From: Doryteuthis pealeii
Taxonomy: Eukaryota; Mollusca; Cephalopoda; Myopsida; Loliginidae
Reading direction: 5' to 3'
Length of the DNA stretch: 64,000 nucleotides
Assembly: GCA_023376005.1 (NCBI GenBank)
Contig: CM042160.1
Coordinates: forward strand, 86,495,521 to 86,559,520
In this document: piece after piece, positions 46,885-59,645 of the stretch
How positions within the stretch are numbered: the stretch's first letter is position 1
How the letters are laid out: every line of letters starts with the position of its first letter
The notes under the pieces: generated by a model
Databases searched by the model: none
What the model was told of the DNA's origin: nothing
Seen by the model: only the letters and a program-made list of their open reading frames with translations
Made by a program: the position numbers and the translations under genes

Positions 46885-47345
46885 TTATTTGTTTAACAAC
46901 ATATCAACTTCTGGGTTATTTAATACCAAAATTTGATTAGTAAATGTTTTGTATAATTATATTTTTAATGTTACTTTGCATTTTTTTAAAAAATGTGTCT
47001 AATCATATGCACACGGTTATATAAAGTATTTCTATCTAATACAAATAATTTCCACTGCTGTATGGTTACAACTATAAAATAATTTATACACAATATGGTT
47101 TTAAGTAATTGTTCTTACTAATAATTTGCAAGCATTTACATCGTTTCAAGCAACTAATAAAATTAATATTTAGTAAACAATTATAGCTTTAAATATTCCC
47201 AATATAAAATGATTTAAAAAAGATCTATGACCCATAGATGGGACCCTAACAGGTACTATCAGTGTCAAAGTGGACCTGGGAGTAATGGCAACAAAGGGAT
47301 ACGCCACTCTTCCCAGAGCCTCATCACTGAATTCAAGTTTGTCAT
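46885..47345 (-). repeat. dispersed repeat family D, long copy
   Basis: On the minus strand: ggctctgggaagagtggcg, ccattactcccagg, ctgttagggtcccatctatggg, agatct, and about 300 bp later taaataacccagaagttgatatg. This is the block order of the copies at 55420 and 59165. No tRNA-like head or coding frame is visible. Confidence 0.75.
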
Positions 47346-50300
47346 ACTCAGGACACTGCAAATTAGGATGTGTATTGCAACACATTTTTTTTAAAATGTT
47401 AAAAGACCAACAAAATTCCAGACGAAAAAAAAAAAAAAGCTAGAAATAAATTGAATTGTATATTCAATAATCAATGGTTTGATTAGAAAAGCATATTTTG
47501 GAAGAAGTTTGCTTTATGGTTATTTTTGGATAATTTAAATATTAATATTCAATATGTACCATATGAATTAGCCAGTACATCATAAATATGACAGATGTGA
47601 CAGAGGATAATGGCCCAATATTAAAGCTTAATTTGCTTTTACTTTTTGTAAAATTTAGTTACTTTCTCAACTGGTCACAAATTTCACTGAAAGAGTAGCT
47701 CCATAGACATAAAAAAAAAATTAAAATATCCCAAAGGAAGAAATCAGGACACAGAAAAAAAATCTCACTTCATTATTCATTGTGAATGCATTTACCAAAG
47801 TCAGAATGCTGCCCCCGCCACAATAAATGAATAATACAATTAATAAAACAATGACTTAAACTTATCTGCCCCAGAGAGGAATAAGAACGGTTAGGGTTCT
47901 CATGAGAGATGTTAAAGAAAATTAGGTCACTTCATTTGATTTTAGAAATGGAAGGGGACAGGGGGGGGGATTCTTCAATTGTTTTTCCACATTGAATGAT
48001 GGATTCATAAAATGTCATGCATTCATTAAACAATTACTTTCACCTACAATTGTTACATAAAAATACAATTATTTCAACAGTGGTCATTTTTTAATGGCAT
48101 GCTGCGACAAGAGAAAAAGTTCGAAACTAGATTTTTCTTTTCTTAAAAAGTTTAAAATAATCTTATATCAATCTTTAAATACTTGATTAGTTAATCCTAA
48201 TATTTGTTGCAAAAGTATTTAGCAATCCTCAATTTGTAATTCAGAAAATTTATGAAGTTTGGATTGTCAAATGATCAAATTAGATTTAATATCTTTGGAC
48301 CGATTTATATTTGTTTTAGGATTTGTGAAGTAGCAAGTAAATCACCTGAGATCTTGTCAACTCAATACAAACAACGAATAGAAAATAAAACTGCTATACC
48401 AATGTTAATGTTTACTTTTGCTGATTTTAATACATTGACAAGATTAGTAAAATATTGCAGTTACAATGAAACTTTTCTTTAACATCCTTGTTTTTATTAA
48501 CGTAAATTGACAAATATGGCAAGCAAACTCCTAGTGTCGTATTAGCCATAAAAACAAATAGATCTTATTTTTTAAAATAATGACAATACTTAAAATATAA
48601 AGCAAAGACCCATCTAAAACTGTTTAAAAACTGAAAATTTTCGATTTGTAAAAATGTTTAAGATTATTTAATGGACGCAAAAATACGACGAAAACTCCCA
48701 ATATATAGAAATGAATATTTCGTATAATAAATGTTAAGAAAAAAAATAGAGAGAGAGCAAACGAGCAGTTCTTGCTTCTCTTGTCTATGGTGACATTAAG
48801 AGGCTGTAGAGAAAGAAGGGGACATGGGTTTGAGACAATCACACTTGCTATTCAAATAAAAGGAAAGAGATTTAAGTACAGTAAGCAAATGTGATCACAA
48901 AATGAGGGGGCAAGGGGGGCATAGATGTTATGAAATAAAGGGATTAAAATAAGCGGGCGGGAGTAAAAGGTTCACCATGATATACTATGATGACGAATAA
49001 CAGATTTAGATGTGACATTATGGTTTTAAAACGGTAGAGGAAAAGGAGTGTAAATAATAAAATGTAACGATAATCTATTATTGTTGAAAAAGAAAGATTC
49101 AAATAAAAATGACATTGGGCAGACGATGCATAATAAAATACAAAGGATAGGCCATCATTTTTATTAACGATGCTCCATATTGAGAAATGTGACCGAACCC
49201 CAAAAAAAGATTAAAAATACTTTAAATTTTAGAAGTCATTAAAAAAAGAAAGAAAGAAAAGAAAGATCTTTTAAAAGAATAAAAATAACTTTTGAAAATT
49301 ATCCTGGGAAGTTTTTTCTTTCTCTATCTTATCTACATTATAAGGTGGTCAAAATGTTAAAAATCGCTTATAATCGACAATAATTTCAAGTACGTTCTAC
49401 TGTAGATAGATTTTTTTAACAAACGAAATGGTTTTCTGTATATTTATATAAAAACTTGTTTTACTGGTTACTTTTCTATGAGTTTAAAAGTTGCAAATAT
49501 TACTGTCATCCATAAAAGACATTGTTAAAAAATCACGGAAGGAAAGTATAAGTAAAGAATTGCACCTTTCTCGCAGCCACCGGACAGTCGACATGCAATG
49601 ACAATAATCAAGAATCATCTTGAGTATTTTAAGCTATTATAAAAATATTTTCAAAGGGATGTATTTTAAATTTAAAAGGTATTATCTAGCAAATACCGAA
49701 AAATCCGAGGTCAAAAGAACTGACCCGACGAGTATGATTTTGAAACGCTACATGAAAAAGAAAAGATAAAAAAAAGATGGCCCCGAAAGGCTTGAAATAA
49801 TATAAATCTTGCTTACTTCCTCCTAGTATGACAAATTCAAATAAAATGGAAAACGCAGAAGCTGTAAATAAAATAAAAGTTGGTTGTTAGTGCCAAAAGA
49901 ATACTTTTACTTTTTTTATTTTATTAATACTTTTTTTTTACAATTTTTTTTTTTAATTTCAATAAAACGAATAATGCCGATTGAAATAGTGTTACAATCT
50001 AGAGTCTGATGCGTTGGCCCTCAGTACACAATTATTTTGTTTACCATAATTGCACAATTAAACATTTCTTACAAAATAAATTTACAATTTAAAAAAACAA
50101 ACAAACAAAAAGCTAAAACTATGTATTATCGTTTGGAGGGAAAAGGAGTTATCTAGATTAGTCACCGGCCGATAAGAAAGAGCAATATTTAAATCAGCTC
50201 TAATAAACTATATTATTCAAGGACAAGAAACCTTTACAGAGTAAATTTGTTAATGTCATAGTTTTGTTTATTTCTATTGTAAAAATTTAATGGAAATTTA

Positions 50301-52103
50301 CTTTTTTAAAAAGTAAATAATCCCACCAAGTCAGGAGATGGAGTTGAAATACTGAGAGAGAGAGAAAGAGCGTGATGGACGACAATTCTAATAAATTATT
50401 TTAAGGTGTGGTGAGCCACGCAGTAAGAACGAAAAACTGAAAAGTTAAAAGATTGAAATAAAAGGGACTGAAGGATTGTTTTAATTATTTTAACAGCAGT
50501 TACCGACAAAAGACTGACAAATGTCACCATTTTAGCTTATAAATGCTACTATAAAAAAAATCATAAAGATCGACAAGGACTGTCATTTTATTATTTGGGA
50601 GGCAATTGTCATAAAATGGTCGAAACCTTTAAATTCTCAAAAATAACTTTTTTTTTTAAATACACTGAATAAAAAAAAAAGATCTTAATGTCGATTTTAT
50701 TTCTTTCGCTATTTTTTTTTTTTTTTTTTCTTAGAAGAACGTTCGAGAGCTTAAGCTTCCTATCTTAAAATTAGTAGTAGTATTCGTTTTATTAGTAAGT
50801 ACCGCTCATAGTAGGAAACGTTCTGCTGGTTTTAGTTACTTATTTCAAAGAATTATCATCACGTTACACGTGGCACTCGATAAAAATTCATAAAAACGGA
50901 TCAATTTGTCCATTTTAAACATCTACGGTTCACTTTATTAAAATCGTTTATTTTTCTTTGACTTAATTTTTTTTCTTTTCTCTGCTCGGTGAATAAAGAT
51001 GCTGAAGTGCGCCAAAAATTCCTACGAAGGAAAAGGGACATTGATGAAGAAAAAAAAAGCAGCAAGGAGACGGAGTAGGAGCTAAGGTATAGAGAGAGGG
51101 GGCGACTAGTCACAAAGAAGTGAGAGATGGAGTTGATGAGAGAGTAGCAATGCTTCAAAACCGGGAGGAAAGTGAGGAGGAAAGAAAATCTTTATAGAGG
51201 AAGTGGGAGGAATGAAGGAGAAGCAAAAAGATAGTGGCAGAAACCGTCACAACCATGAAATATATTATCGAGTAGTATATACGTATATCGCATCGTTTAA
51301 CATAAAACGTATTTCTGATAAAAAAAATTTTTTATAGGCCTAAAATAATGATTTATTTAATATAACTGTATATATGGCAGTGTGATTTACAGAGAAATAC
51401 AACTGTAAATCCTGGCTGATTAAATATCGGCATGTGGTAATTTTAATGAATAATTTTTTTATAGACTTTTGAAAGAAAAAAAAAAAGACGTTGGTTTTGG
51501 CACATTTTTTTTTTTCTTTGAATATTAAATTTACAAAAAAAAAAAAAACTGGATCCGGAATGGTAACTAATCTAGGTGGGGTGATGGAAAAATTTAAGTG
51601 ACAAGGCTAATATTAATTTTTTTTTTAATCCGTAATTTGAGGAATTTTCACTATTTCTTCAAAGAAATCAAATGCCGGCTGAAAAAAAAGACGTTTTAAC
51701 CGAAGGCAAGAAAAATATGAACCACTTGTTTTCAGTTAAAAGAAGGGGGAAAACACGTCTACTTAGATTTAAAAAAAAAAAAAAATTCAAAAAGAAGCCA
51801 TCAAAATTTTTTAAAATCAGAAATCAAAAAAATCGATCTCTTAAATCTAAAGTTTATAAGTAAAAGGATACTTATAAAACCTATATGAATCATAGTTAAG
51901 AAATAAAGGAGTGAATATCTCCGTCATTATTAGAGGGAGTGAAATATGATTAAATTTTACTTTCAGGGTTGTGAGTCATCGATGCTTAATGCGTCTGAAA
52001 AGACTCGATTCAGTTATTATTTGATGTTTCAATACAGGGAAAGGTTAAATCAGAAGGATATTATTGTTGTTTTTGGTGTAGAAAAGAGGTAAGATAAACT
52101 TAC

Positions 52104-52165
52104 CAAAATAGTGTTAGCAGCAGCGCTCTGTCACCTAAACGTCTGTGCGTAGAGACTACTTCGCA
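52104..52165 (-). other. MAPRE1: EB1 non-coding first exon (5' UTR)
   Basis: A strong donor, TTTTG then GTAAGT (from 52103), follows a GC-richer stretch on the minus strand. It lies 447 bp upstream of the PSMB2 start. Vertebrate MAPRE1 also has a non-coding first exon. The 5' end is a guess, as no transcription start can be read from sequence. Confidence 0.55.
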
Positions 52166-52550
52166 AATGAGTTTCAAATCTTTGGTCACGTGCTACAAAC
52201 CGGAACCCACTCCTTTTTTTTTACAAAATAAAAATATCATTTAAAACCAGTCAGCTGATGAATTTATATCAAAAATTCCTTTCTTTGATTTTCGAATTTT
52301 CTAGAGTGAAAATGGAAATTAATGTGCAAGAATTACTTTCAATTTATCTAAATTTTATTCACCGTAAGCGGATCTTACCGGTTTCCTTTGCTGCAGTACT
52401 ACACCGGAAGTGTCGCAATTTGTGCTTGTTCATAGACTTTTTTTGAAAAAAAAAACAAAAAACGCTGTAAATAAGTTGAATTGAAATCCTTGATTTCTAC
52501 GAACTATAAGGAAAGATAAGTAATTGCGTCCAACATCATTTTGTAAAAAA
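52166..52550. promoter_or_regulatory. bidirectional EB1/PSMB2 promoter
   Basis: The interval between the divergent EB1 first exon and the PSMB2 ATG is markedly GC-richer than the surrounding introns. It contains a TCACGTG E-box (CACGTG 52187-52192), an ETS-type CCGGAAGTG (52404-52412) and a second CCGGAA (about 52199). ETS and E-box sites without a TATA box are typical of divergent housekeeping promoters. The PSMB2 5' UTR occupies an unknown part of the right side. Confidence 0.6.
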
Positions 52551-52641
52551 ATGGAGTGCTTGATTGGAATTAAAGGCAAAGACTACGTTTTAGTCGCATC
52601 CGATACTATAGCTGCTCGATCTATCATTGCTTTGAAAAAAG
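52551..52641 (+). CDS. PSMB2: proteasome subunit beta type-2, first coding exon
   Basis: The ATG at 52551 begins MECLIGIKGKDYVLVASDTI and continues through AARSIIALKK, with donor G/GTAACA after 52641 (phase 1). Human PSMB2 begins MEYLIGIQGPDYVLVASD and the intron falls at the same place, just before the Asp-His-Asp-Lys segment. PSMB2 (beta-4 position) is a structural, catalytically inactive beta subunit of the 20S core particle. It starts directly at the mature-like N-terminus without a long propeptide, as seen here. No other PSMB2 exon was found to 64000, so intron 1 exceeds 11 kb or the next exons were missed. Confidence 0.95.
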
Positions 52642-54720
52642 GTAACAGTTTATTTCCATATTTTTTATTGTTTAAAAAAAAAGAAAAATATTACATTTTT
52701 TTTTCCCAGTAGTTTTTAACTTTTTCTGGACAATTTTGAAATTCCGATGAATAATTTATATACTTGGAAATAATCATATTGCTCCAAAACTCCCTTTTTG
52801 TGTTAATTCATTTTAAAATAAAAACTTGTTCATAAACTGAAATGTTTGTAGTTTATAATTTTTATCCTGTTTTAATAATAATAAAAAAAACCAACAATAT
52901 TCTTAAAATTGGCGCAATATTTGCACAGTAAAGAACTGTATGTTTTTACACCAGTCAGTAAAACAAAAATCTATGTCGAAAAAGAAAGTTTTAATAAATT
53001 AAATAATCTGTAAAATATTTTCATTTTGTTATTGTACTCTTGTTTTATACATATTTTATTCAATACTGTAATTGTTGCTTAATCTTTATAGTCATTGTAA
53101 AAATGGAATTTTATAATTAGAATATAATTGTATTAAAATTCATTAAAAAAATTAACAATGATGAATATGCGAGATGCAGGTGTCTTATATATAAAAGGTG
53201 AACAATCCCCCAAAACTAGATAAAAGATTGAGATATTATTTTATGGCATATACCAAATAATTAATGTATAAAAAGTATTCATTTGATTTTTGTTTTCTTT
53301 TTGCATACAAATTTTAATTCAAACTCAAACATTCGGGTTTCAAACGTAGATAACATTTATTATAAAGATAGTTGAAACATTTACCAAAGAATTGCTCTCT
53401 TGTTCGTAATAAAGTACTAGACCCCATTGTTATTTTTATTTTTTTAAATTAATTTCATTTTGTTTTTAAAAATGATTTTTTTAAAAGACATTTTGATCAA
53501 AGTTCCTACAAAAGTACCCTATCATTCATTACATTCGTTCCTTTGCTGTATGTGAATAAAGTTATAGAATGACTTGCATATTGTGTCCCGCTGTTTTGTT
53601 ATCCTAAAGGCGGGTTCATTTGTATATACACGTGCGTATTTCACTTTTATTGATAAGTACAATTATTTATTGTAAATTGTTAAATAATCTTTGACATTTA
53701 TCTTAAGGATAAATACTAAGACTGTTGTGGCCGGAAAATATGTCCTTTTTCTGATCTTTAAAATAAACCCTAAATAATTGGCAATTTTTATTAATCTTAC
53801 ACAAAGTCCAAGGGCAGATAATTCAAGGGGGGATAAACAAGGCGCTTAAAAAACCGGAAGTACTTTTCTTTCTTTCTTCTTTTTTTCTTTTGGAGGTCGC
53901 TCCTTTCATTATTAACATACAATATTTTAAAATCATTCAATTTAGCCATTGTGCCAAGCCTAATTTAGTCACATTTCTTTCGCCGAAGAGTAGAAATTGA
54001 CAGTTAATATTGACACCTGATATTTTTAAATCTAAAATATATGCTGTCATTTACTTGTAAAGTGATAATTACATTTTTAATGGCGTCAGAGAATTGATAT
54101 TTCTTATTGCGGAATAAAACTTTTGATCAATCGGGAGAGAGAGAAATATATATTGGTTATCAAACAAAATGTAAACTATCAATACCGGCTTTTCTTGTAT
54201 TGGTAATACTCACTAAAATACATTATTAGTATTCTTAATTTAATCTAAAATTGTGTCGATATATCTTGTAATTCCATAAGGATTTATTGTCCTTTTCAGT
54301 GATGATGGTTAGGGGGTGGTTCTTTGTTAACACGTTTTATGTTCTTGCACGAATCAAGAGTAATTAAATTTAGTCATGTTTTTACATTTTTGAAGTGAAA
54401 AAGTTAAAATATGGTTCATTATCCTCTCTATAAGAATATTTACTTTTTACTTTCATTTTCTGAGGTTGAATTAATCCTTTTGTCGAGATGACATTTTTTT
54501 TCCCTCATAGATGTCAACCATGCTTTTCCCAGATTCTTACCATTTTCAGCTTCCAAAAAGTTGGTATGAAATACACCCCACCCACCGTATTGTATATGGA
54601 AATAGTATATCTACCTATTTATTTTACGTGTATGGAGCCGATGGGTGGGTGGGGGATTAAGGATTTCATGAAGAAGTCGATAGTTTCGCGAGTTTGATCA
54701 TTTATTTATTGATTTTAATC
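52642..54720 (+). other. PSMB2 intron 1, first part
   Basis: AT-rich, no recognised repeat or exon. An open frame at 54488-54697 shows no family match. Confidence 0.7.
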
Positions 54721-54724
54721 ATTT

Positions 54725-54990
54725 CATCAGCCCTGTCGACGAGAATTAGAATATGACGACTATCTCCTACAGAGGGATAGGACTCTCCCCACAAAAAAAG
54801 GAGAGGGTGTGTTCTACGGATGACACTCTCAACTGCATCTGGTGGTGAGGCTATTATTCTGTAGCTCTGGAGAGTGTCTGGTACACTTTCTTTGCCATTA
54901 CTCCCATGTTCACTCAGACCCCGAGTAATAGTACCAGTTAGGTTCCCGTCTATTATCAAAAAGATCTGTTTAAAATTTGATTAGATCGTG
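54725..54990 (+). repeat. dispersed repeat family D
   Basis: Carries the 5' part (ctacagagggataggactct, then gatgacactctcaactgcatctgg) and the core (ggtgaggct, ctctggagagtgt, gccattactcccat, ccagttaggttcccgtct). Ends near agatcgtgtgc. Confidence 0.75.
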
Positions 54991-55344
54991 TGCAATAAAA
55001 AATCTTTCAAGAAACAACTACACAAAAAATATAAATATGAAGACAATTCTCTAACCTAGATGCTGTTAAAATCAATCATAATCTTTTCATGAAACTGTAA
55101 TAATAATCTTCATTGATTTACATTCACATCACAGAGTCTATGTCTATTCTTTGAGCAAATGTTTCATATTTATTATGGTTTTTACAGTCTCCAAGAATTC
55201 AAGTTAAATCTTTAAACTTGAAAGGATATAACTCTGTGTCTTGGGTATGATTATTATAGGTATACCCAAACAATAAGCTGCTTTTCATATATTGCACCGA
55301 TTTTATTTCAAACGGAGGCGGGTGGTAAATTTGTTTTGTAAAAA

Positions 55345-55351
55345 CGTTTTT

Positions 55352-55385
<34 letters not shown>
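55345..55385. repeat. poly-T run
   Basis: T homopolymer just before a family D copy. Confidence 0.9.
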
Positions 55386-55391
<6 letters not shown>

Positions 55392-55419
55392 TGGGTATTT
55401 CTAATTATTATATTGCATC

Positions 55420-55770
55420 CGTTGATGAGACTCTAGTTCTGGAGGTAGTGGTAGTACCTGTTAGGGTCCGATCTATGGGTTAGATCTGTTTGAAAATTAT
55501 TTGTATTGGATAGAAATATGTGAAACCATAGAAGTGTCCAAGTTATTTGTATTAAATAAGAATACTTCAAAGCATATAATTGTGCAAAAATTATAAACAA
55601 ATAAAAACATGATTTTTTATTTTTTATTTTTTTATTTTTAAAAGATGAATTCAATGGAACATTGAAAATATAAATGGTTATGATTATAATCAAACATTTA
55701 GAAATGAATCAAATTTTGGCATTAAATAACCCATAAGGAGTTGATATGCCATTATATAGATAAACTGACC
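55420..55770 (+). repeat. dispersed repeat family D, 3' part
   Basis: Starts within the core (gagactctagttctggaggtag), with an internal deletion of the ccattactccca block. It continues with gttagggtccgatctatggg, gaaaattatttgtattgga, and the 3' block ggcattaaataacccataaggagttgatatgcc. Confidence 0.78.
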
Positions 55771-56574
55771 CTGAAAGAACATAAAGACACTTTATCTAAA
55801 ATATTTTCATTAGATAAGTCTGAATAAGGATAAACTTGAACCAGACATTAATTATTTTATTTCAGCTTTTCTCTTAACCTTTATCTTGCCATACATGCAA
55901 ACAATAATGCGATTATTATTTCTGTCATAGGTGTTATTAGAGTTGAGATAAATTTACTCTTGGAGAATTTTCACAATTCTGTCGTACCATTTTCAACTGA
56001 CTCAAAGATTCTGCTACTTTTGTATTCTTTTTTTATTTAATTCCTAAACTTTCTACACCAAAATTTTCTTTTTTTTTTCACCACAATATTTTTAACAGTT
56101 TAAGCTTTTAAATTCTCAATACCAAGATATTAAGTTTTGTTCTAGAAATGAATAAAACTTTAATTAGTAAATACTTAATATAATTAGAGATAACACTATC
56201 AATGAAGAAGTTTACAGCTTCAGAAAATCGTGTTCCATATAAGGAGCAGTGGTAGGAAGAAAGTTAACAAGTTGAATAACAACCATCTTACAATTTTCCT
56301 ATTTATCTTCTACCAAGATTGTTAGCCATCGCATTTTCCAGTTTTGTTCATGTGAATCAAATACAAAACAAGTTCACAACACCTGTCTTACAAAGAAATG
56401 TTTTGTTCTCTGGATAATAAACTATTTGTAGTTTCTCCAACAATACCACATTTTGTCTAAATTTCTAAAATGAAGAATTATCATAATATCACATTTATTA
56501 ACAGCGATTGATAAATAGACTCTATATAAATCTGTTTACCTCTATTTATTTTTAGTTCTAACAGCACGGCTTAA

Positions 56575-56800
56575 AATGCAGTGACTGTGTCATCTGCAGA
56601 GGGATAAGACACCACCTACCCACCCAAAAATAGGGGTATCCTGAATATGACATTAATCTGCATTTGATGCAGTGTGGTTCCAGTTATGGAAAGTGTGGAG
56701 TACCCCTTCATTGCCATTACTCCCAGTTCCACTCTAGAGTAGTATCTATTAGGGTCTGTTTAAAAATTATTTGTATTCAATAGGGCTGTGTGCCAAAATA
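56575..56800 (+). repeat. dispersed repeat family D, 5' part
   Basis: Begins gcagtgactgtgtcatctgcagaggg, then catttgatgcagtgtggttccag, ggagtaccccttcattgccattactccca, and tattagggtctgtttaaaaattatttg. Followed closely by a SINE C fragment. Confidence 0.75.
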
Positions 56801-56815
56801 AACAAAAAACCTCTT

Positions 56816-56930
56816 ATTTAGTCAGCTCCACTGCCACGAGCAGGATGTGACACATGTTCAATTTTTTAAGCAGAATACTGCTGGTTTGAATTCCGAGTTT
56901 ACCTTCTAGACTAAAGAACTTGGTCTGTTT
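56816..56930 (-). mobile_element. SINE family C fragment
   Basis: Shares caggatgtgacacatg, tcaatttttta and ccttctagacta with the SINE at 30318-30475, in the same order. The tRNA-like head is missing. Confidence 0.6.
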
Positions 56931-57425
56931 TACTATTTATCCATAGTTGGGTGGGTCAGGTGATGGATTCATGCCTTTCCCAAGGTCAAAGGGAAACGCA
57001 AACAACTTGAGGAGCATCTCCATATAATCTAAAATATAATCGTCATCAAGTCATGCTTGTAGAATAATCATACTAGTTCCAATTACCGTCGAATTGGTAA
57101 GACAAGGCAGCAAGTAGTCGTAACTGAATACGAACCTATCTTGCTGCAATACCACTGCAAAATGCCAGGTTATTTATGAAGCCTCATAACATCATAGAAA
57201 CCAAGCAGCCAATCAGGACTCAAGGAATGGAATCGCTCAAATGCAAGAATGGACTGATGGCACAGATTCACACGTCTCTCTTTTGCTACTCATCCTTATC
57301 GCTCATCGCAAATCCTCAGCCCAGTATCTTTAAGTTTTTGCTGGTTCGCCAATGCTGGTCTGTCCATGTGTATGTGTTCACAGGAGAATGTCACTTTTTG
57401 AAGGATTCTTTGTTCTTATTATGAA
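56931..57425. other. unassigned GC-richer segment
   Basis: Composition differs from the flanks (for example gttgggtgggtcaggtgatgg and ccgtcgaattggtaagacaagg). An 82-codon open frame at 57176-57424 has no recognised motif. Probably the body of another retroelement. Confidence 0.35.
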
Positions 57426-58355
57426 GTCATAGTTTTAAAAATTACCAATCTGATAAAGACAAACAGGTTCACAAAAGAAATGGAAAATAAATAACTGAAC
57501 TAATGACTTGTGTTGGAGTAGGGATGAATGAAACAATTTTAACAGTTTAGTTTCTCCTAAACTTAAAAAGATTATTTTATATAATTCATTTCTGGAGAAA
57601 GGGTTCCCTTTTTATTTTCTTTGAAATCCTATCTTTACAAGTGAAGTAACAATTTACATAAAGTCTTTTTTTCCTTTTTAATCTAATATTTTTCAAATAT
57701 TGTAAGCTCTTGAAAAAGATTAATCTAACTCTTTGTGTGACTGCTCAAATGTAAATAAGCAAGTTGAAAAAAAAAGGGGTATCCTCTTACAACATAGGAA
57801 GATGTGTGCTAACTGCAATGGGTGATTCTTACAATACACATTATTGTATTTCTTGGCCAAATTTACTTAAGATTATTCTAAAATAACCAGTTTCCTAACC
57901 TTTTCTAAATGGATAGGCAATCTTTTGTTTTCAAGTTTTTTCAAATATTCAGCATTAAAGGAGGGGATTAGTTAATAAAAACATTTTATAATTTTGAAAG
58001 TGTTATTCTTGTATCAAAAAGTCTGTTGTTTTGTCTCCTGTTTTTCTTTTAATATTTATAAAGTGTTGTGTTTGTAATATCAAATATCTCCTATAAAGAG
58101 ATCTGCTCTGAATTTTGCAATAGTATTAGTAGTAGTAGTAGTATTCATGTCCTTGTCAAGATTAGAGGCTCAAATCTGATTTGTTCACATCTCCTCTCTG
58201 TTAAAGATAAGTTTTGTCATGTCCTTATATGCAAAGTTTTAACACTTGCCAAACTGTTTTTGTGATATCAGGTGGATTTTCACAGTAGTTGCCTAATTAC
58301 AATAGTTTGCTATACTGTGCCAGTGACCAGAACAAGCAAACATTTGAGATGCGAG

Positions 58356-58357
<2 letters not shown>

Positions 58358-58408
<51 letters not shown>
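58358..58408. repeat. (TA)n microsatellite
   Basis: Uninterrupted TA run. Confidence 0.95.
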
Positions 58409-58410
<2 letters not shown>

Positions 58411-58439
58411 GAAATAAAAGGAACTTAATGTGAATTTGA

Positions 58440-58690
58440 TATATTGAAAAAAAAATGCAAATGTGGGCTCATCAGGAGAGAATGTGCAACCGTTTCGGGG
58501 CCTTCCTCTCACGGTTTTAAAAAGCAACATCAGCCCCCCCCCCCTCACTGATGTGAGGTCCCTCGGAATATCTGTATTGACCATATGTAGATCGGTCTTC
58601 AACAAAAATAAGATGGGATCAAATGACCGTTAGAAGAAAGAATGCGCAAACAGAACGCTGCTAGTGAAAAGTTGGAATTTTTCAAAAATA
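58440..58690. other. retroelement-like terminal fragment
   Basis: Contains, on the minus strand, ggccccgaaacggttgcaca followed by cctgatgagccc, a phrase type often found in the untranslated ends of Penelope-like and other non-LTR elements. No coding frame. Identity unproven. Confidence 0.35.
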
Positions 58691-58759
58691 TATATATATA
58701 TAGTTTGCTATATTTATAAGTGAAGAGTGCTCAATAGCATTGATAGAGCATGTATATCT

Positions 58760-58902
58760 AAGTTAGGGTAGTGACAACATAAAGTCAATGGTGCTTGTTA
58801 ACTGTCAGTTTCTCACCTATGTGACTTTGTTTGAAAATGACATGCACAAGAAACCAGCAATTACTAAGTGCCATTGACTTTATGTCTTTGCTACCCAAAC
58901 TT
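58760..58902. repeat. 143-bp foldback element
   Basis: The left end (aagttagggtag, then cataaagtcaatggtgctt) is inverted at the right end (agtgccattgactttatg, then gctacccaaactt). A related half-copy lies at 1051-1150. Confidence 0.7.
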
Positions 58903-59164
58903 TTGATATGGTTAAAAGAAATTCTGTTCTGAAGGGGTTCTACATAAATATTGAGGTCTTTTTCAATTTTTATTGTATTGCAACTCACTTAGTTTTCTTT
59001 TTCTTTTCTTTTTCCGACATATTGGGAAGTCCATATTGGGACACATTGTTTTTTTTTTTCTCATTCAAAAATGTAGAGCAAAATGTATTATCAATTCTAG
59101 AAAATGTAAGGTAAAAACTCATGACTCAGTTTCACAATTACAAGTGTCAGGGGAGCTGATAATC

Positions 59165-59645
59165 CTCATGTCTGGATTACCAGCGGTGAGGCTCAACTTC
59201 TGAAGCTCTAGTGAGTGTAGAGTACCTCTTCATTGCCATTACTCCCAAATCCATTTTAACCCAGAGTAGTAGAACCTATTAGCATCCCATCTATGGGTCA
59301 AATAGATCTTTTGAAAATTATTCATATTAGATGGGAATACTTGAAACTATGTGCAAACAAATTATGAAATAGGAACAGTTAATTGATACCATATAAGTGT
59401 GCAAATTATTTGTATTGGATAAGAGTATTTGATACCATATAACTGTATTCAATCAAATGATTACTATAGACAAATAATAATAAATAAAAAGTATGATTTA
59501 AAAAAAATATTGCAATGGAACATTGAAAATATAAATAGTTATGATTTATATGAAACATTTACAAATAAATAAAATTTCAGCATTAAATAACCCATAAGGA
59601 GTTGATATGCTGGTAAATAAACTTAACCAAACCAAATTCTCTCTA
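59165..59645 (+). repeat. dispersed repeat family D, longest copy
   Basis: Runs from gattaccagcggtgaggctc through gtagagtacctcttcattgcc, ctattagcatcccatctatggg and repeated attatttgtattgga-type segments, to aataacccataaggagttgatatgc. It contains both core and 3' blocks, so it best defines the family (about 480 bp). Confidence 0.78.

Noticed and set aside
57176..57424. 82-codon open frame in PSMB2 intron 1
   Set aside because: No recognisable motif, no splice sites, and it lies in sequence that looks like retroelement body.
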